Assembly (NCBI GenBank): GCA_035647435.1
Contig: DASRNM010000063.1
Coordinates: 1 to 15,125, forward strand
Direction of reading: 5' to 3'
From: JAAZFZ01 sp035647435
Lineage (GTDB): Bacteria > Bacillota > Clostridia > Oscillospirales > Acutalibacteraceae
DNA: 15,125 bases
This document shows, piece after piece, positions 1-7,697 of the stretch. The notes beneath the pieces are model-generated. The model saw nothing but the letters and a program-made list of their open reading frames with translations. It searched no databases and was not told where the DNA came from. The translations under genes and the position numbers were made by a program. Each line of letters starts with the position of its first letter. Positions within the stretch are counted from its first letter, which is position 1.

Positions 1-181
1 ATTTGACCGTGTTCGATTTGCTGGAATCGCCGTCTAAATATGAAGAATATACATTCTTTGCATCTTCAAAATCATTCCCAACAAAACTGATTAAAGTCGA
101 AAGCATGATAATGAAAATGAACGAAACAAATACAACGGCAACATAAGAATGCTTATTAACTTTTATCGGCTTTAATTCCAA
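1..181 (-). CDS. N-terminus of a membrane-anchored protein, probable MBOAT partner (partial)
   Basis: Only the first 60 codons are inside the window; the gene runs off the left edge. The frame opens with TTG at 181-179, nine bases after a ribosome site (AAAGGGA) that overlaps the stop codon of the preceding MBOAT gene, 14 nt upstream. The translation begins LELKPIKVNKHSYVAV, then has one hydrophobic segment at about residues 14-36 followed by a charged stretch. This is a single-pass, type II-like anchor with the bulk of the protein outside the cell. In the AlgI/DltB families the gene after the MBOAT usually encodes an SGNH/DltD- or AlgJ/AlgX-like protein that finishes acyl transfer to a surface polymer. 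That assignment rests on position and the anchor, since no catalytic motif lies in the visible part. Confidence 0.55.
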   Translation of the reverse strand, partial: MELKPIKVNKHSYVAVVFVSFIFIIMLSTLISFVGNDFEDAKNVYSSYLDGDSSKSNTVK

Positions 182-195
182 CTTAACAAATCCCT

Positions 196-1608
196 TTAAA
201 AGTTAAAGTAAATAAACGGATTATATGAACCTTTAACCATATATGATACTGCAACTATAAACAAAACAACTATTCCGACGACATACAACACATTGAGAGT
301 TTTGTGTTTGTCCGCAAACTTTTCACGCATATATTTTGCAATTGGAAGCGAGAAAAGTGTTGCAGCAACAAAAATGACAATGTTATTTGTAAAGTGCATA
401 AGAAAAGCATTGTCAACAAGTGGATTGCCCACAATTCCTAACATAGAGGATAAATAGTCGCCTGCTAAGCCTATTGATTCTGAACGGAAAAGCACCCAGC
501 CAAAAACAACGAAAAACATGGTGTATAAATGCTTGAGAAAGCTATGTTTTTGCCATTTCTTTTCAAAGCCCGAAAGTTTTTCAAAGGAGATGAGAGCGAA
601 ATAAATCAGCCCCCAAACAATGAATGTCCAATTAGCGCCATGCCAGACGCCGGTTAAAAACCAAACGACAAACAGATTAAAAATCAAGCGGCTGTTTGTT
701 TTTACTCTGCTGCCGCCAAGCGGGAAATAGACATAATCCCTAAACCATGAGCCGAGGGAAATATGCCACCTGCGCCAAAATTCGGAGATTGATTTTGATA
801 TATATGGATAATTAAAGTTTTCAAGAAAATGAAAACCGAACATTCTACCAAGTCCGATTGCCATGTCGGAATACCCCGAAAAATCAAAATAAATTTGAAA
901 TGTGTAGGCAATAGCACCCAACCATGCAAACGCAACAGAAATTTCATCAGTGCTGTTAAAAGCGGCGTCGGCTATTACAGCCATTATGTTAGCAATCAAT
1001 ATTTTTTTGGTAAAGCCGACAATAAATCTTGTAACGCCTTTCGAAAAATCGTCAAGCGTTTCTTTTCTACCGGTTATTTGGTCGGCAATGGTTTGGTATC
1101 GTACTATTGGACCTGCAATCAGTTGAGGGAAAAACGAAATATAAAGGCCAACATAAAAAGGGTTCTTTTGAACTGCGCCCTTTCCTCTGTAAACATCAAT
1201 AACATATGAGAATGCCTGAAAGGTAAAGAATGAAATACCTATGGGCAGAGCGATTGAAGGAACAGATATACTAAGCCCGAAAATCGAATTTACGTTTTCG
1301 AGTGTGAACATCAGATACTTGAATATAAACATAATTCCAACATTAAATATGGCAGAAAATGCTATTATAAGTCGTGAGATTTTTTTTGATTCCCTGAATT
1401 TATTTACAAACAGACCGAATAGCCAGTTTGCTAATATGGATAGAAGCATAATGAAAACAAATTTAGGTTCTCCCCATGCATAGAAAAGCAAAGAAGCAAC
1501 TAAAAGAAGTAGATTTTGTAACAGTCTACTTCTTCTAAAAATCACATAATAACTGAAAATTACGCAAGGCAGAAATAAAAACAAGAAAACAAAACTTGAA
1601 AAAAGCAC
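196..1608 (-). CDS. MBOAT family O-acyltransferase (AlgI/DltB-like)
   Basis: Multi-pass membrane acyltransferase of about 470 residues, the usual AlgI/DltB size. Such proteins carry acetyl or other acyl groups across the membrane for O-acylation of cell-surface polymers. Family marks are the N-terminus LFSSFVFLFLFLP, the block FWRRWHISLGSWFRDY near residues 277-292, and WHGANW at 322-327, which holds the conserved catalytic histidine (His323; His322 in Pseudomonas AlgI). I chose the GTG at 1608-1606 because it lies about 8 nt after GGGGGTG and starts the protein where relatives start. A TTG five codons upstream has no ribosome site. The gene follows carB by 23 nt with no terminator and precedes its likely partner by 14 nt, so it is probably transcribed with carAB. 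The acyl donor and acceptor cannot be told from the sequence. Confidence 0.88.
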   Translation of the reverse strand: MLFSSFVFLFLFLPCVIFSYYVIFRRSRLLQNLLLLVASLLFYAWGEPKFVFIMLLSILANWLFGLFVNKFRESKKISRLIIAFSAIFNVGIMFIFKYLMFTLENVNSIFGLSISVPSIALPIGISFFTFQAFSYVIDVYRGKGAVQKNPFYVGLYISFFPQLIAGPIVRYQTIADQITGRKETLDDFSKGVTRFIVGFTKKILIANIMAVIADAAFNSTDEISVAFAWLGAIAYTFQIYFDFSGYSDMAIGLGRMFGFHFLENFNYPYISKSISEFWRRWHISLGSWFRDYVYFPLGGSRVKTNSRLIFNLFVVWFLTGVWHGANWTFIVWGLIYFALISFEKLSGFEKKWQKHSFLKHLYTMFFVVFGWVLFRSESIGLAGDYLSSMLGIVGNPLVDNAFLMHFTNNIVIFVAATLFSLPIAKYMREKFADKHKTLNVLYVVGIVVLFIVAVSYMVKGSYNPFIYFNF

Positions 1609-1631
1609 TTGTGACACCCCCAAAATAATTG

Positions 1632-4600
1632 TTAAATCTTGCTAAATATATTTGCAATATCTGTAACACCCACGTTTTCGGCAGCAACAATTCTGGTGCT
1701 TTCCATCAAAACACGTGCGGCGTCAAGAGATGTGAGGCATGCAGTGCCTGCCTCAACCGCAAGCCGACGCAGTTTAAAGCCGTCTCTGTTTTCAAGCCTT
1801 CCGTGCGTGGGAGTGTTTATTATCAATGAAACTCCACCTTGCCTGAGCAGGTCAATAATGTTCGGGCTTTCACCTGTAATTTTGTTGACAGGCTTAGCTT
1901 TAATCCCAGCATCCATGAGTGCTTTTCTTGTGCCTGGGGTTGCATAGATATCAAAGTCTTCACCGCCAAGATTGTTGAATATATCACAAGTTTCGGACTT
2001 GTCCTTGTCACAAACAGTCACAACAATCGTGTCGCCTTTTGATAGTGAAACGCCACCGCCCTCAAATGCTTTCAAAAGAGCCTCGTTGTAGTTTTTGGAA
2101 ATGCCCAAAACTTCGCCTGTTGATTTCATTTCAGGGCCGAGAGATGTGTCTGCGCCGTGGATTTTTTCAAACGAGAACACGGGCAGTTTAATTGCGTAGT
2201 ATCCGCTTGTTTTGTATAACCCGGTGCCAAAGCCCATATCACGAATTTTTTCACCGAGCATAGCCCTTGTCGCAAGACCAATGGCAGGTATGCCTGTAAC
2301 CTTGCTGATGTACGGAACTGTTCTTGAGGAGCGAGGATTGACTTCAATTATATAAACGATTTCATCGAGAACGATGAACTGAATATTCATCATGCCGACA
2401 ACCTCAAGCGCTGAGGCAAGGCGGCGAGTATAGTCAACAATTGTGTCTTGAACCTTTTGACTCAATGTTACGGTAGGATAGACCGAAATAGAGTCACCCG
2501 AATGGATGCCTGCTCGGTCGATATGCTCCATTATACCTGGAATAAGAATGTCTTGCCCGTCGCAAATTGCGTCAACCTCAACCTCTTGCCCCATAATGTA
2601 TTTGTCGACAAGAACAGGATGCTCTTGAATTGTACGGGTGATGATTTCCATAAATTCTTTGATATCATCGTCCGAAACGGCAATCTGCATGCCTTGACCT
2701 CCCAAAACATAACTCGGTCGTACAAGAACAGGGTAACCGAGCGAATGAGCGGCAATCAAAGCTTCTTCTTGAGTGAAAACAGTTTGACCTTGAGGGCGTG
2801 TGATGTCGCATATTTCGAGGATTTCGTCAAAACGCTCTCTGTCTTCTGCGGCGTCAACGTGGTCGGCACCAGTGCCGAGAATTTTGACTCCAAGCTCGTG
2901 AAGTGATTTTGTGAGCTTGATTGCTGTCTGGCCACCGAACTGAACTATTGCCCCGTCTGGTTGTTCAAGCTCGACAATGTTTGCAACATATTCGGGAGTC
3001 AGGGGCTCAAAATAGAGCTTGTCAGCAACGTCAAAGTCGGTTGATACTGTTTCGGGGTTGTTGTTTATGATGATGGTTTCACAGCCGGCTTTTTTTAGTG
3101 CCCAAATGCAGTGAACCGAGCAGTAGTCAAATTCGATACCCTGACCTATTCTGATAGGGCCTGAGCCTAAAACGAGAACTTTCTTTTTATCGGTTGCAGG
3201 ATTAACTTCGTTTTCAATTCCGTAGTCGGAGTAATAATAGGGAGTCTTTGCCTCAAACTCTGCGGCACAAGTGTCGACAATTGAGAATGCGGGCATAATA
3301 TTCCACATTTTTCGCATGTTTTTAATTGCAGTTGGTGTAATGCCTATGCCTTTCGCTATCATCGAATCAGTAAAACCCATTTTTTTCGCTTTTAGCAATG
3401 TGTCTTTATCGCAAATGCCTTTTCTGAGGGTTTTTTCCATGTCGACAATTGCTTGTATTTTATTTAAAAACCAACGGTCTATTTTCGTTATTTCAAAAAC
3501 TTCTTCAATTGTAACTCCGTTAAACAAAGCTGCGGCTATGGTGTAAAGCCTTTCGTTGTCAACGTTGTGAACGAGACTTTTGAGTTCATCTCTGCTTTTT
3601 TCAAGGAGTTTATCGTCAAGAAGGCTTTCTCTATTTTCTTCAAGGGAATGAACAGCTTTATGGAGTGCAGACTCAAAGGAGCGTGATATTGCCATAACTT
3701 CGCCCGTTGCCTTCATTTGTGTGCCAAGTGTCCGTTTTGCCGTTATAAACTTATCAAATGGCCATTTTGGGATTTTAACGACACAGTAGTCGAGCGCAGG
3801 CTCGAACATCGCGAATGTTTTTTTCGTAACGGCGTTCGGGATTTCGTCAAGCCCCATACCTAAAGCGATTTTTGCTGCCACCCTTGCAATAGGGTAGCCT
3901 GTTGCCTTAGAGGCAAGAGCGGAGGAGCGTGAAACCCGAGGATTGACCTCTATAACCGCATATTCAAAAGAATCGGGGTGCAAAGCAAATTGCACATTGC
4001 AGCCACCTTGAATTCCGAGTGTCGATATAATGTTAAGAGCAGATGAGCGAAGCATCTGACAATCTTTATTCGTAAGAGTTTGTGCGGGGGCAACGACAAT
4101 CGAGTCGCCAGTGTGAACGCCGACGGGGTCAAAGTTTTCCATACTGCAAACGGTTATGCAGTTGCCCTTGCTGTCACGCATGACCTCATATTCAATTTCT
4201 TTCCAACCAGAAATGCATTTTTCGATAAGCACCTGGCCAACTCTTGAGAGCCTTATGCCGTTTGAGGCAATTTCGTTCAACTCGTCACGGTCATAGGCAA
4301 TCCCTCCACCTGTGCCACCTAATGTGTATGCTGGGCGCACAATGACGGGGTACCCAATACTTTCGGCAAAATCAAGAGAATCTTCAACGGTTTCAACGAC
4401 AAGTGAATCAATACAAGGCTCGCCAATTCTCTCCATCGTGTCCTTGAATTCCTGCCTGTCCTCCGCCATTTTAATTGCTTTTGAACTGATGCCGATTAGC
4501 CTAACACCGTATTTTTCAAGAATTCCCTTTTCTTCAAGCTCCATTGCTAAGTTCAGCCCTGTTTGACCACCGAGGGTGGGCAGGACTGAGTCGGGCTTTT

Positions 4601-4838
4601 CTTTTTCAATGATTTTGGCAAGCGTGGGAATGGTGAGGGGCTCTATATAGACCTTATCGGCAATGTCGCCGTCGGTCATAATAGTAGCTGGGTTTGAGTT
4701 TGCGAGAACGACCTCAACTCCCTCCTCGCGCAGAGAGCGGCAGGCTTGAGTGCCTGCATAGTCAAACTCCGCAGCTTGTCCAATAATAATCGGACCTGAA
4801 CCTATAACCAAAACTTTTTTAATGCTTTTATCAATCAC
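1632..4838 (-). CDS. carB: Carbamoyl-phosphate synthase large subunit
   Basis: About 1068 residues, full length for the family. It makes carbamoyl phosphate from bicarbonate, ammonia and two ATP for pyrimidine and arginine synthesis. Two homologous ATP-grasp halves are visible. The first has VLVIGSGPIIIGQAAEFDYAG at the N-terminus and YPVIVRPAYTLGGTGGG. The second has VLVLGSGPIRIGQGIEFDY and YPVLVRPSYVLGGQGMQ. Each half has an EVNPR metal-site motif. An MGS-like allosteric domain follows (YATPGTRKALMDAGI, NTPTHGR). The start is the GTG at 4838-4836, nine bases after AGGAGG. The upstream TTG is part of that ribosome site and cannot be the start. It overlaps the end of carA by 8 nt (GTGATTGA), so translation is probably coupled. 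No synthetase residue looks lost, which matters because the paired small subunit appears glutaminase-dead. Confidence 0.97.
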   Translation of the reverse strand: MIDKSIKKVLVIGSGPIIIGQAAEFDYAGTQACRSLREEGVEVVLANSNPATIMTDGDIADKVYIEPLTIPTLAKIIEKEKPDSVLPTLGGQTGLNLAMELEEKGILEKYGVRLIGISSKAIKMAEDRQEFKDTMERIGEPCIDSLVVETVEDSLDFAESIGYPVIVRPAYTLGGTGGGIAYDRDELNEIASNGIRLSRVGQVLIEKCISGWKEIEYEVMRDSKGNCITVCSMENFDPVGVHTGDSIVVAPAQTLTNKDCQMLRSSALNIISTLGIQGGCNVQFALHPDSFEYAVIEVNPRVSRSSALASKATGYPIARVAAKIALGMGLDEIPNAVTKKTFAMFEPALDYCVVKIPKWPFDKFITAKRTLGTQMKATGEVMAISRSFESALHKAVHSLEENRESLLDDKLLEKSRDELKSLVHNVDNERLYTIAAALFNGVTIEEVFEITKIDRWFLNKIQAIVDMEKTLRKGICDKDTLLKAKKMGFTDSMIAKGIGITPTAIKNMRKMWNIMPAFSIVDTCAAEFEAKTPYYYSDYGIENEVNPATDKKKVLVLGSGPIRIGQGIEFDYCSVHCIWALKKAGCETIIINNNPETVSTDFDVADKLYFEPLTPEYVANIVELEQPDGAIVQFGGQTAIKLTKSLHELGVKILGTGADHVDAAEDRERFDEILEICDITRPQGQTVFTQEEALIAAHSLGYPVLVRPSYVLGGQGMQIAVSDDDIKEFMEIITRTIQEHPVLVDKYIMGQEVEVDAICDGQDILIPGIMEHIDRAGIHSGDSISVYPTVTLSQKVQDTIVDYTRRLASALEVVGMMNIQFIVLDEIVYIIEVNPRSSRTVPYISKVTGIPAIGLATRAMLGEKIRDMGFGTGLYKTSGYYAIKLPVFSFEKIHGADTSLGPEMKSTGEVLGISKNYNEALLKAFEGGGVSLSKGDTIVVTVCDKDKSETCDIFNNLGGEDFDIYATPGTRKALMDAGIKAKPVNKITGESPNIIDLLRQGGVSLIINTPTHGRLENRDGFKLRRLAVEAGTACLTSLDAARVLMESTRIVAAENVGVTDIANIFSKI

Positions 4839-5910
4839 AATATCTTCCCTCCTCAATCGTTTTCAGAAAACGGTCAAATAAAAACGAGGTGTTGTGAGGG
4901 GCGGGCTTTACCTCAGGACAGAACTGAACAGTGAACCAAGGCTTGCCGTGATATAATACGCCTTCAACCGTTTTGTCATTGACGTTGATGCAGAAAACCT
5001 CTGCATTTGAGGGCAACCCCTCCGAACATACCATGTAGCCATGGTTTTGAGAGGTTAAAAAGGTTTTATCCTGTTTTAAGAATTTAACGGGGTGGTTTCC
5101 ACCTCTATGGGGATGATTCATTTTAGTTGTTTTTCCGCCGACGGCAAGAGCCGTAAGCTGGTGCCCTAAGGAGATTGCAAAGGTTGGAATTCCGTAATCA
5201 TAAAGCTGTTTTATGTTTTCGATAATTTCTTTACAATCGGCAGGGTTGCCCGGACCACCTGTTAATACAAGCCCGTCGAATCCTCCGCCTATAATTTCAC
5301 TTGCGCTTGTCAGACAGGGTAGTCTTGTTACTCTACAATTTCTGGTAAGAAGAGAATTTTCTACTGAGTTCATAACTCCGAAATCGAGCAGGGCAATATT
5401 ATGGCCGGTGTTTTCCGAACCGAGCAAGCACGAATGCTCAACACTCACAGATTCCACCAGCCTGTCATGCTTAAACTCTTTAATGATGTTCAAGCAACGA
5501 TTTATATTTGAAATATCTTGCGTAATAACTCCCCTCATTGACCCTTTGTCACGAAGCTTTTTTACAATTGACCTTGTATCAACATCTACCAAACAGGGGA
5601 TGTTGTGTTCAATCAAAAGCTGCTCCAAAGGCATTTCATTTCTAAAATTTGAAGGGGTTTCGCAAAGTTCGTGGACAATAAAAGCACAGGGTTGAAGGCG
5701 ATCGGATTCAAAATCCTCCCGACTGACCCCGTAGTTGCCAATCAGTGGATAAGTCATCACAACACCCTGCCCTGCGTATGAAGGGTCTGTCAAGACCTCT
5801 ACATATCCTGCCATTGAAGTGTTAAAAACAATCTCGCAAGCTGTTTCGCGAAAAGCGCCTCGTGGGCTACCCTCGTAAACAGACCCGTCCTCTAGAACTA
5901 AATAAGCCAT
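4831..5910 (-). CDS. carA: Carbamoyl-phosphate synthase small subunit with substituted glutaminase active site
   Basis: 359 residues. The N-terminal CPSase small domain is standard (LEDGSVYEG, LTDPSYAGQGVVMTYPLIGNYG). A class I glutamine amidotransferase domain follows from about residue 170. That domain normally splits glutamine and feeds ammonia to CarB. Here the nucleophile motif GICLGHQ reads AISLGHQ, so E. coli Cys269 is Ser247 (codon TCC, 5172-5170). The QFHPE motif reads QFCPE, so His353 is Cys331 (codon TGT, 4920-4918). Glu333 is kept. SNGPGDP is also altered to TGGPGNP. The reading frame, C-terminus and coupling to carB are intact, so it is not a decaying gene. I infer a structural subunit for an ammonia-dependent enzyme, as in vertebrate CPS1, where the Cys is Ser. 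The start is ATG 5910, after GGTGAT. The in-frame GTG at 5964 lies at the expected transcription start. Confidence 0.95.
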   Translation of the reverse strand: MAYLVLEDGSVYEGSPRGAFRETACEIVFNTSMAGYVEVLTDPSYAGQGVVMTYPLIGNYGVSREDFESDRLQPCAFIVHELCETPSNFRNEMPLEQLLIEHNIPCLVDVDTRSIVKKLRDKGSMRGVITQDISNINRCLNIIKEFKHDRLVESVSVEHSCLLGSENTGHNIALLDFGVMNSVENSLLTRNCRVTRLPCLTSASEIIGGGFDGLVLTGGPGNPADCKEIIENIKQLYDYGIPTFAISLGHQLTALAVGGKTTKMNHPHRGGNHPVKFLKQDKTFLTSQNHGYMVCSEGLPSNAEVFCINVNDKTVEGVLYHGKPWFTVQFCPEVKPAPHNTSFLFDRFLKTIEEGRYCD

Positions 5911-5966
5911 TATAAGTATCACCGTACCTTCCGAAAAGATGCAGGTTTTTACCTTACTAACCACTT

Positions 5967-5975
5967 ATTATAGCA
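5967..5975 (-). promoter_or_regulatory. Extended -10 promoter of the carAB operon
   Basis: On the minus strand the sequence reads TGCTATAAT, a perfect TATAAT with a TGn extension. No good -35 box lies 16-18 bases upstream, which an extended -10 can tolerate. Transcription would start near 5960, giving a leader of about 50 nt before the carA ATG. That is too short for the usual PyrR attenuator, and I see no hairpin-plus-U-run in it. Confidence 0.6.
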
Positions 5976-6092
5976 CAAATTGCATATATTTGCATTAACT
6001 TTACGAATTTAAATTTGAGAAAAATCCTAAGAAAAGCAACTTAATTATGTACAATTTACACACACAAACTATTCAAAAAAAGGAAGTTTAGG

Positions 6093-6683
6093 TTATATCC
6101 TTTTCAACTCATCAAGAGTTAGCCCAAAGCTCGGCAAAAATTCCTCAATAAAACAATCAACCTCAGGCATGTCCATGCCTTTGACAGTGCTCAATATAGA
6201 CTCTTTCGCTTTTTCAAACTCCTTGTTTCCTGCCCTTTCTTCTTCCATACATTTTATAAGAGCGCTGATTTTATCGGCTGCCTTTACAAAACGCCAAAGG
6301 GACTTGTCCTCTTTATTGCCAATAAAGAAAGGTTTATAATCCGGCCTTAAATCTTCGGGTAGCATATTAATTAAAGTGTCGTTTGCACTGTCTTCAACTG
6401 TCTTGTAGGCGTTTCTTACTTGCTCGTTGTGGTATTTAACTGGAGTGGGCATGTCGCCTGTAAGGCTTTCGGCAGCGTCATGAAAGACTGCCATTGTGCA
6501 CGCACGCTCGGCGTTAAGGTTGCCGCCGAAACGACGGTTGTGTAAAAGAACTAAAGCGTGGGCTATAATGCTCACCTCAAGGCTGTGCTCGCTTAGGTTT
6601 TCATTGTGAGCATTTCTCATCAATGCCCAACGATTTATATTTTTCATTCTAAATATCATTGCGAAAAAATGCTGCTTTTTCAT
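6093..6683 (-). CDS. yfbR: YfbR-type HD-domain 5'-deoxynucleotidase
   Basis: 196 residues, close to the size of E. coli YfbR, and alignable with it nearly throughout (HFFA..R.K.INRW.LMRN, ENLSEHSL, FGGN.NAER, TGD.PTPVKY, LPSFGLTLDE). YfbR hydrolyses deoxynucleoside 5'-monophosphates in the cytoplasm. The residues known from YfbR sit at the same numbers here: Arg18, Trp19, metal ligands His33, His68, Asp69 and Asp137, and catalytic Glu72 and Asp77. The start ATG at 6683-6681 follows AGGAG by about 7 nt. A longer start 12 codons upstream would add a tail absent from the family and overlap the preceding gene. It lies 28 nt after the MgtC-like gene, so the two are probably one transcript. No clear terminator separates it from carA, though carA has its own promoter. 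Confidence 0.92.
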   Translation of the reverse strand: MKKQHFFAMIFRMKNINRWALMRNAHNENLSEHSLEVSIIAHALVLLHNRRFGGNLNAERACTMAVFHDAAESLTGDMPTPVKYHNEQVRNAYKTVEDSANDTLINMLPEDLRPDYKPFFIGNKEDKSLWRFVKAADKISALIKCMEEERAGNKEFEKAKESILSTVKGMDMPEVDCFIEEFLPSFGLTLDELKRI

Positions 6684-6711
6684 TCTTTTTCTCCTGTGTA
6701 TTAAGTGTGCA

Positions 6712-7434
6712 TCAGTCAATATATAAATCCTTTACTCCGTCAAGGGAACTTATGCTGTCCCTGATAAGCTCAAGGCCTGCATCGTGCTTTGAATAAATAA
6801 GTGCTTTCAAAACAACGGTTGATTTCTCCCCCAGCCTTCTGTCGTCGCCGTCGGCGTAAAGAATTTCGAGAGAATGAAGGTTTGCGCCGCTCTTTTTGAT
6901 AATGCTACCAATTTCTGGTGCAATCTGCGTGACATCCTCAACCTCAATATAAAGGTTTTTGCCTGCGTTGCCCTTGATAATAACTCTTTTTAATATGTTA
7001 AGTGTCACATAAATAACAATGGTTGCGATAAGAGCACCCTCATAGAAACCGATTCCGACCGCAAGACCGATACATGAAACAGCCCAAAGGCTTGCGGCTG
7101 TTGTAAGGCCTTTTACGCTGAAACCTTCACGCAAAATCGTACCTGCGCCCAAAAATCCGATGCCGCTTATGACCTGCGCACCGAGCCTTCCCGGGTCAAG
7201 GTTTGTCAAGCCCTGGTACATATCAAACATATGAACGGAGGTGGCCATAACAAGAGTTGAACCCACCGCAACGAGGATGTGCGTTCTGAACCCTGCAGGG
7301 CGGTGTGAGTGCTCTCGCTCATAGCCAATAAAGCCGCTCAACAAAGCGGTAAGACCGAGCTTTAATATGGTATCAAGTATAACTTGCACCGAAGGAATTT
7401 CCCATATTTTAATTAATATTTCTTTAAAGCTCAT
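6712..7434 (-). CDS. MgtC/SapB family membrane protein
   Basis: 240 residues. The N-terminal ~150 residues hold several hydrophobic helices with MgtC-family marks: GFIGYEREHSHRPAGFRTHILV (split as GFIGYERE and RPAGFRTHILV, about residues 34-55), GAQVISGIGFLGAGTI (about 85-100) and GLTTAASLWAV. A cytoplasmic C-terminal domain of about 85 residues follows, as in the longer, MgtC-type members. Family members are linked to growth at low Mg2+ or survival in hosts, but most clostridial copies are uncharacterised and transport activity is not established. The ATG at 7434-7432 follows GGGAGGGG by 7 nt. An upstream in-frame start would add 15 residues with no ribosome site. It heads a likely operon with yfbR. 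Confidence 0.9.
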   Translation of the reverse strand: MSFKEILIKIWEIPSVQVILDTILKLGLTALLSGFIGYEREHSHRPAGFRTHILVAVGSTLVMATSVHMFDMYQGLTNLDPGRLGAQVISGIGFLGAGTILREGFSVKGLTTAASLWAVSCIGLAVGIGFYEGALIATIVIYVTLNILKRVIIKGNAGKNLYIEVEDVTQIAPEIGSIIKKSGANLHSLEILYADGDDRRLGEKSTVVLKALIYSKHDAGLELIRDSISSLDGVKDLYID

Positions 7435-7479
7435 ATATGTACCCCTCCCAAAAGGAAATATATCAAAAAAATTAAACAA

Positions 7480-7491
7480 AAAACTAGTTTT
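7480..7491. repeat. 12-bp perfect palindrome AAAACTAGTTTT in the mgtC leader
   Basis: This perfect palindrome lies between the predicted transcription start and the ribosome site of the MgtC-like gene. It could be an operator just downstream of the promoter. As RNA it would be only a weak A-U stem. In AT-rich DNA it may also be chance. Confidence 0.3.
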
Positions 7492-7509
7492 GACCTCATA
7501 TAAATTGTA

Positions 7510-7538
7510 ATTATATCACAATTTATTTATGTGCGCAA
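7510..7538 (-). promoter_or_regulatory. Probable promoter of the mgtC-yfbR operon
   Basis: On the minus strand a perfect TATAAT at 7515-7510 has a TGA extension (TGATATAAT). A weak -35, TTGCGC, lies at 7538-7533 with a 17-base spacer. Transcription would begin near 7503, leaving a leader of about 70 nt that contains the 12-bp palindrome AAAACTAGTTTT (7480-7491). Confidence 0.55.
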
Positions 7539-7596
7539 GCGTTGCAATTACATTTTTAGCCAAGAAAACAATGAATTATCTTAATATTGCTTTCAA

Positions 7597-7623
7597 ACAA
7601 ACAATTTTCAGACAATTGTTTGT
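7597..7623. repeat. Inverted repeat between mgtC and the splB-type gene
   Basis: Perfect 10-bp arms ACAAACAATT (7597-7606) and AATTGTTTGT (7614-7623) with a 7-base centre. The repeat lies between two divergent genes, about 60 bp upstream of the mgtC promoter -35 and 75 bp upstream of the lyase start. It has no G/C-rich stem and no U-run, so it is more like an operator than a terminator. Its regulator is unknown. Confidence 0.4.
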
Positions 7624-7697
7624 CTTATATTTATTATATGGTGTAAACTATAATTCGGCAACAATTATTTTAAATATTAGCAAGGAATGGTGATGAA

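Noticed and set aside
829..1209. Plus-strand open frame of about 126 codons opposite the MBOAT gene
   Set aside because: It lies wholly antisense to a well-conserved coding region and its translation resembles no protein family; it is a shadow frame.
4831..5910. carA as a pseudogene
   Set aside because: The frame is intact over 359 codons, the N-terminal domain is canonical and the 8-nt coupling to carB is preserved; the changes are point substitutions confined to the glutaminase part.
5911..5960. PyrR or UMP attenuator in the carA leader
   Set aside because: The leader from the predicted start is only about 50 nt and shows no antiterminator/terminator hairpins or U-run.
5911..6092. Terminator between yfbR and carA
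   Set aside because: The T-rich run after the yfbR stop has no preceding G/C stem, and the only complementary pair (CCTAA/TTAGG) is too short and too distant.
7435..7503. Mg2+ riboswitch (M-box) upstream of the MgtC-like gene
   Set aside because: The leader is about 70 nt and AT-rich, far shorter than an M-box, and I see none of its conserved stems.
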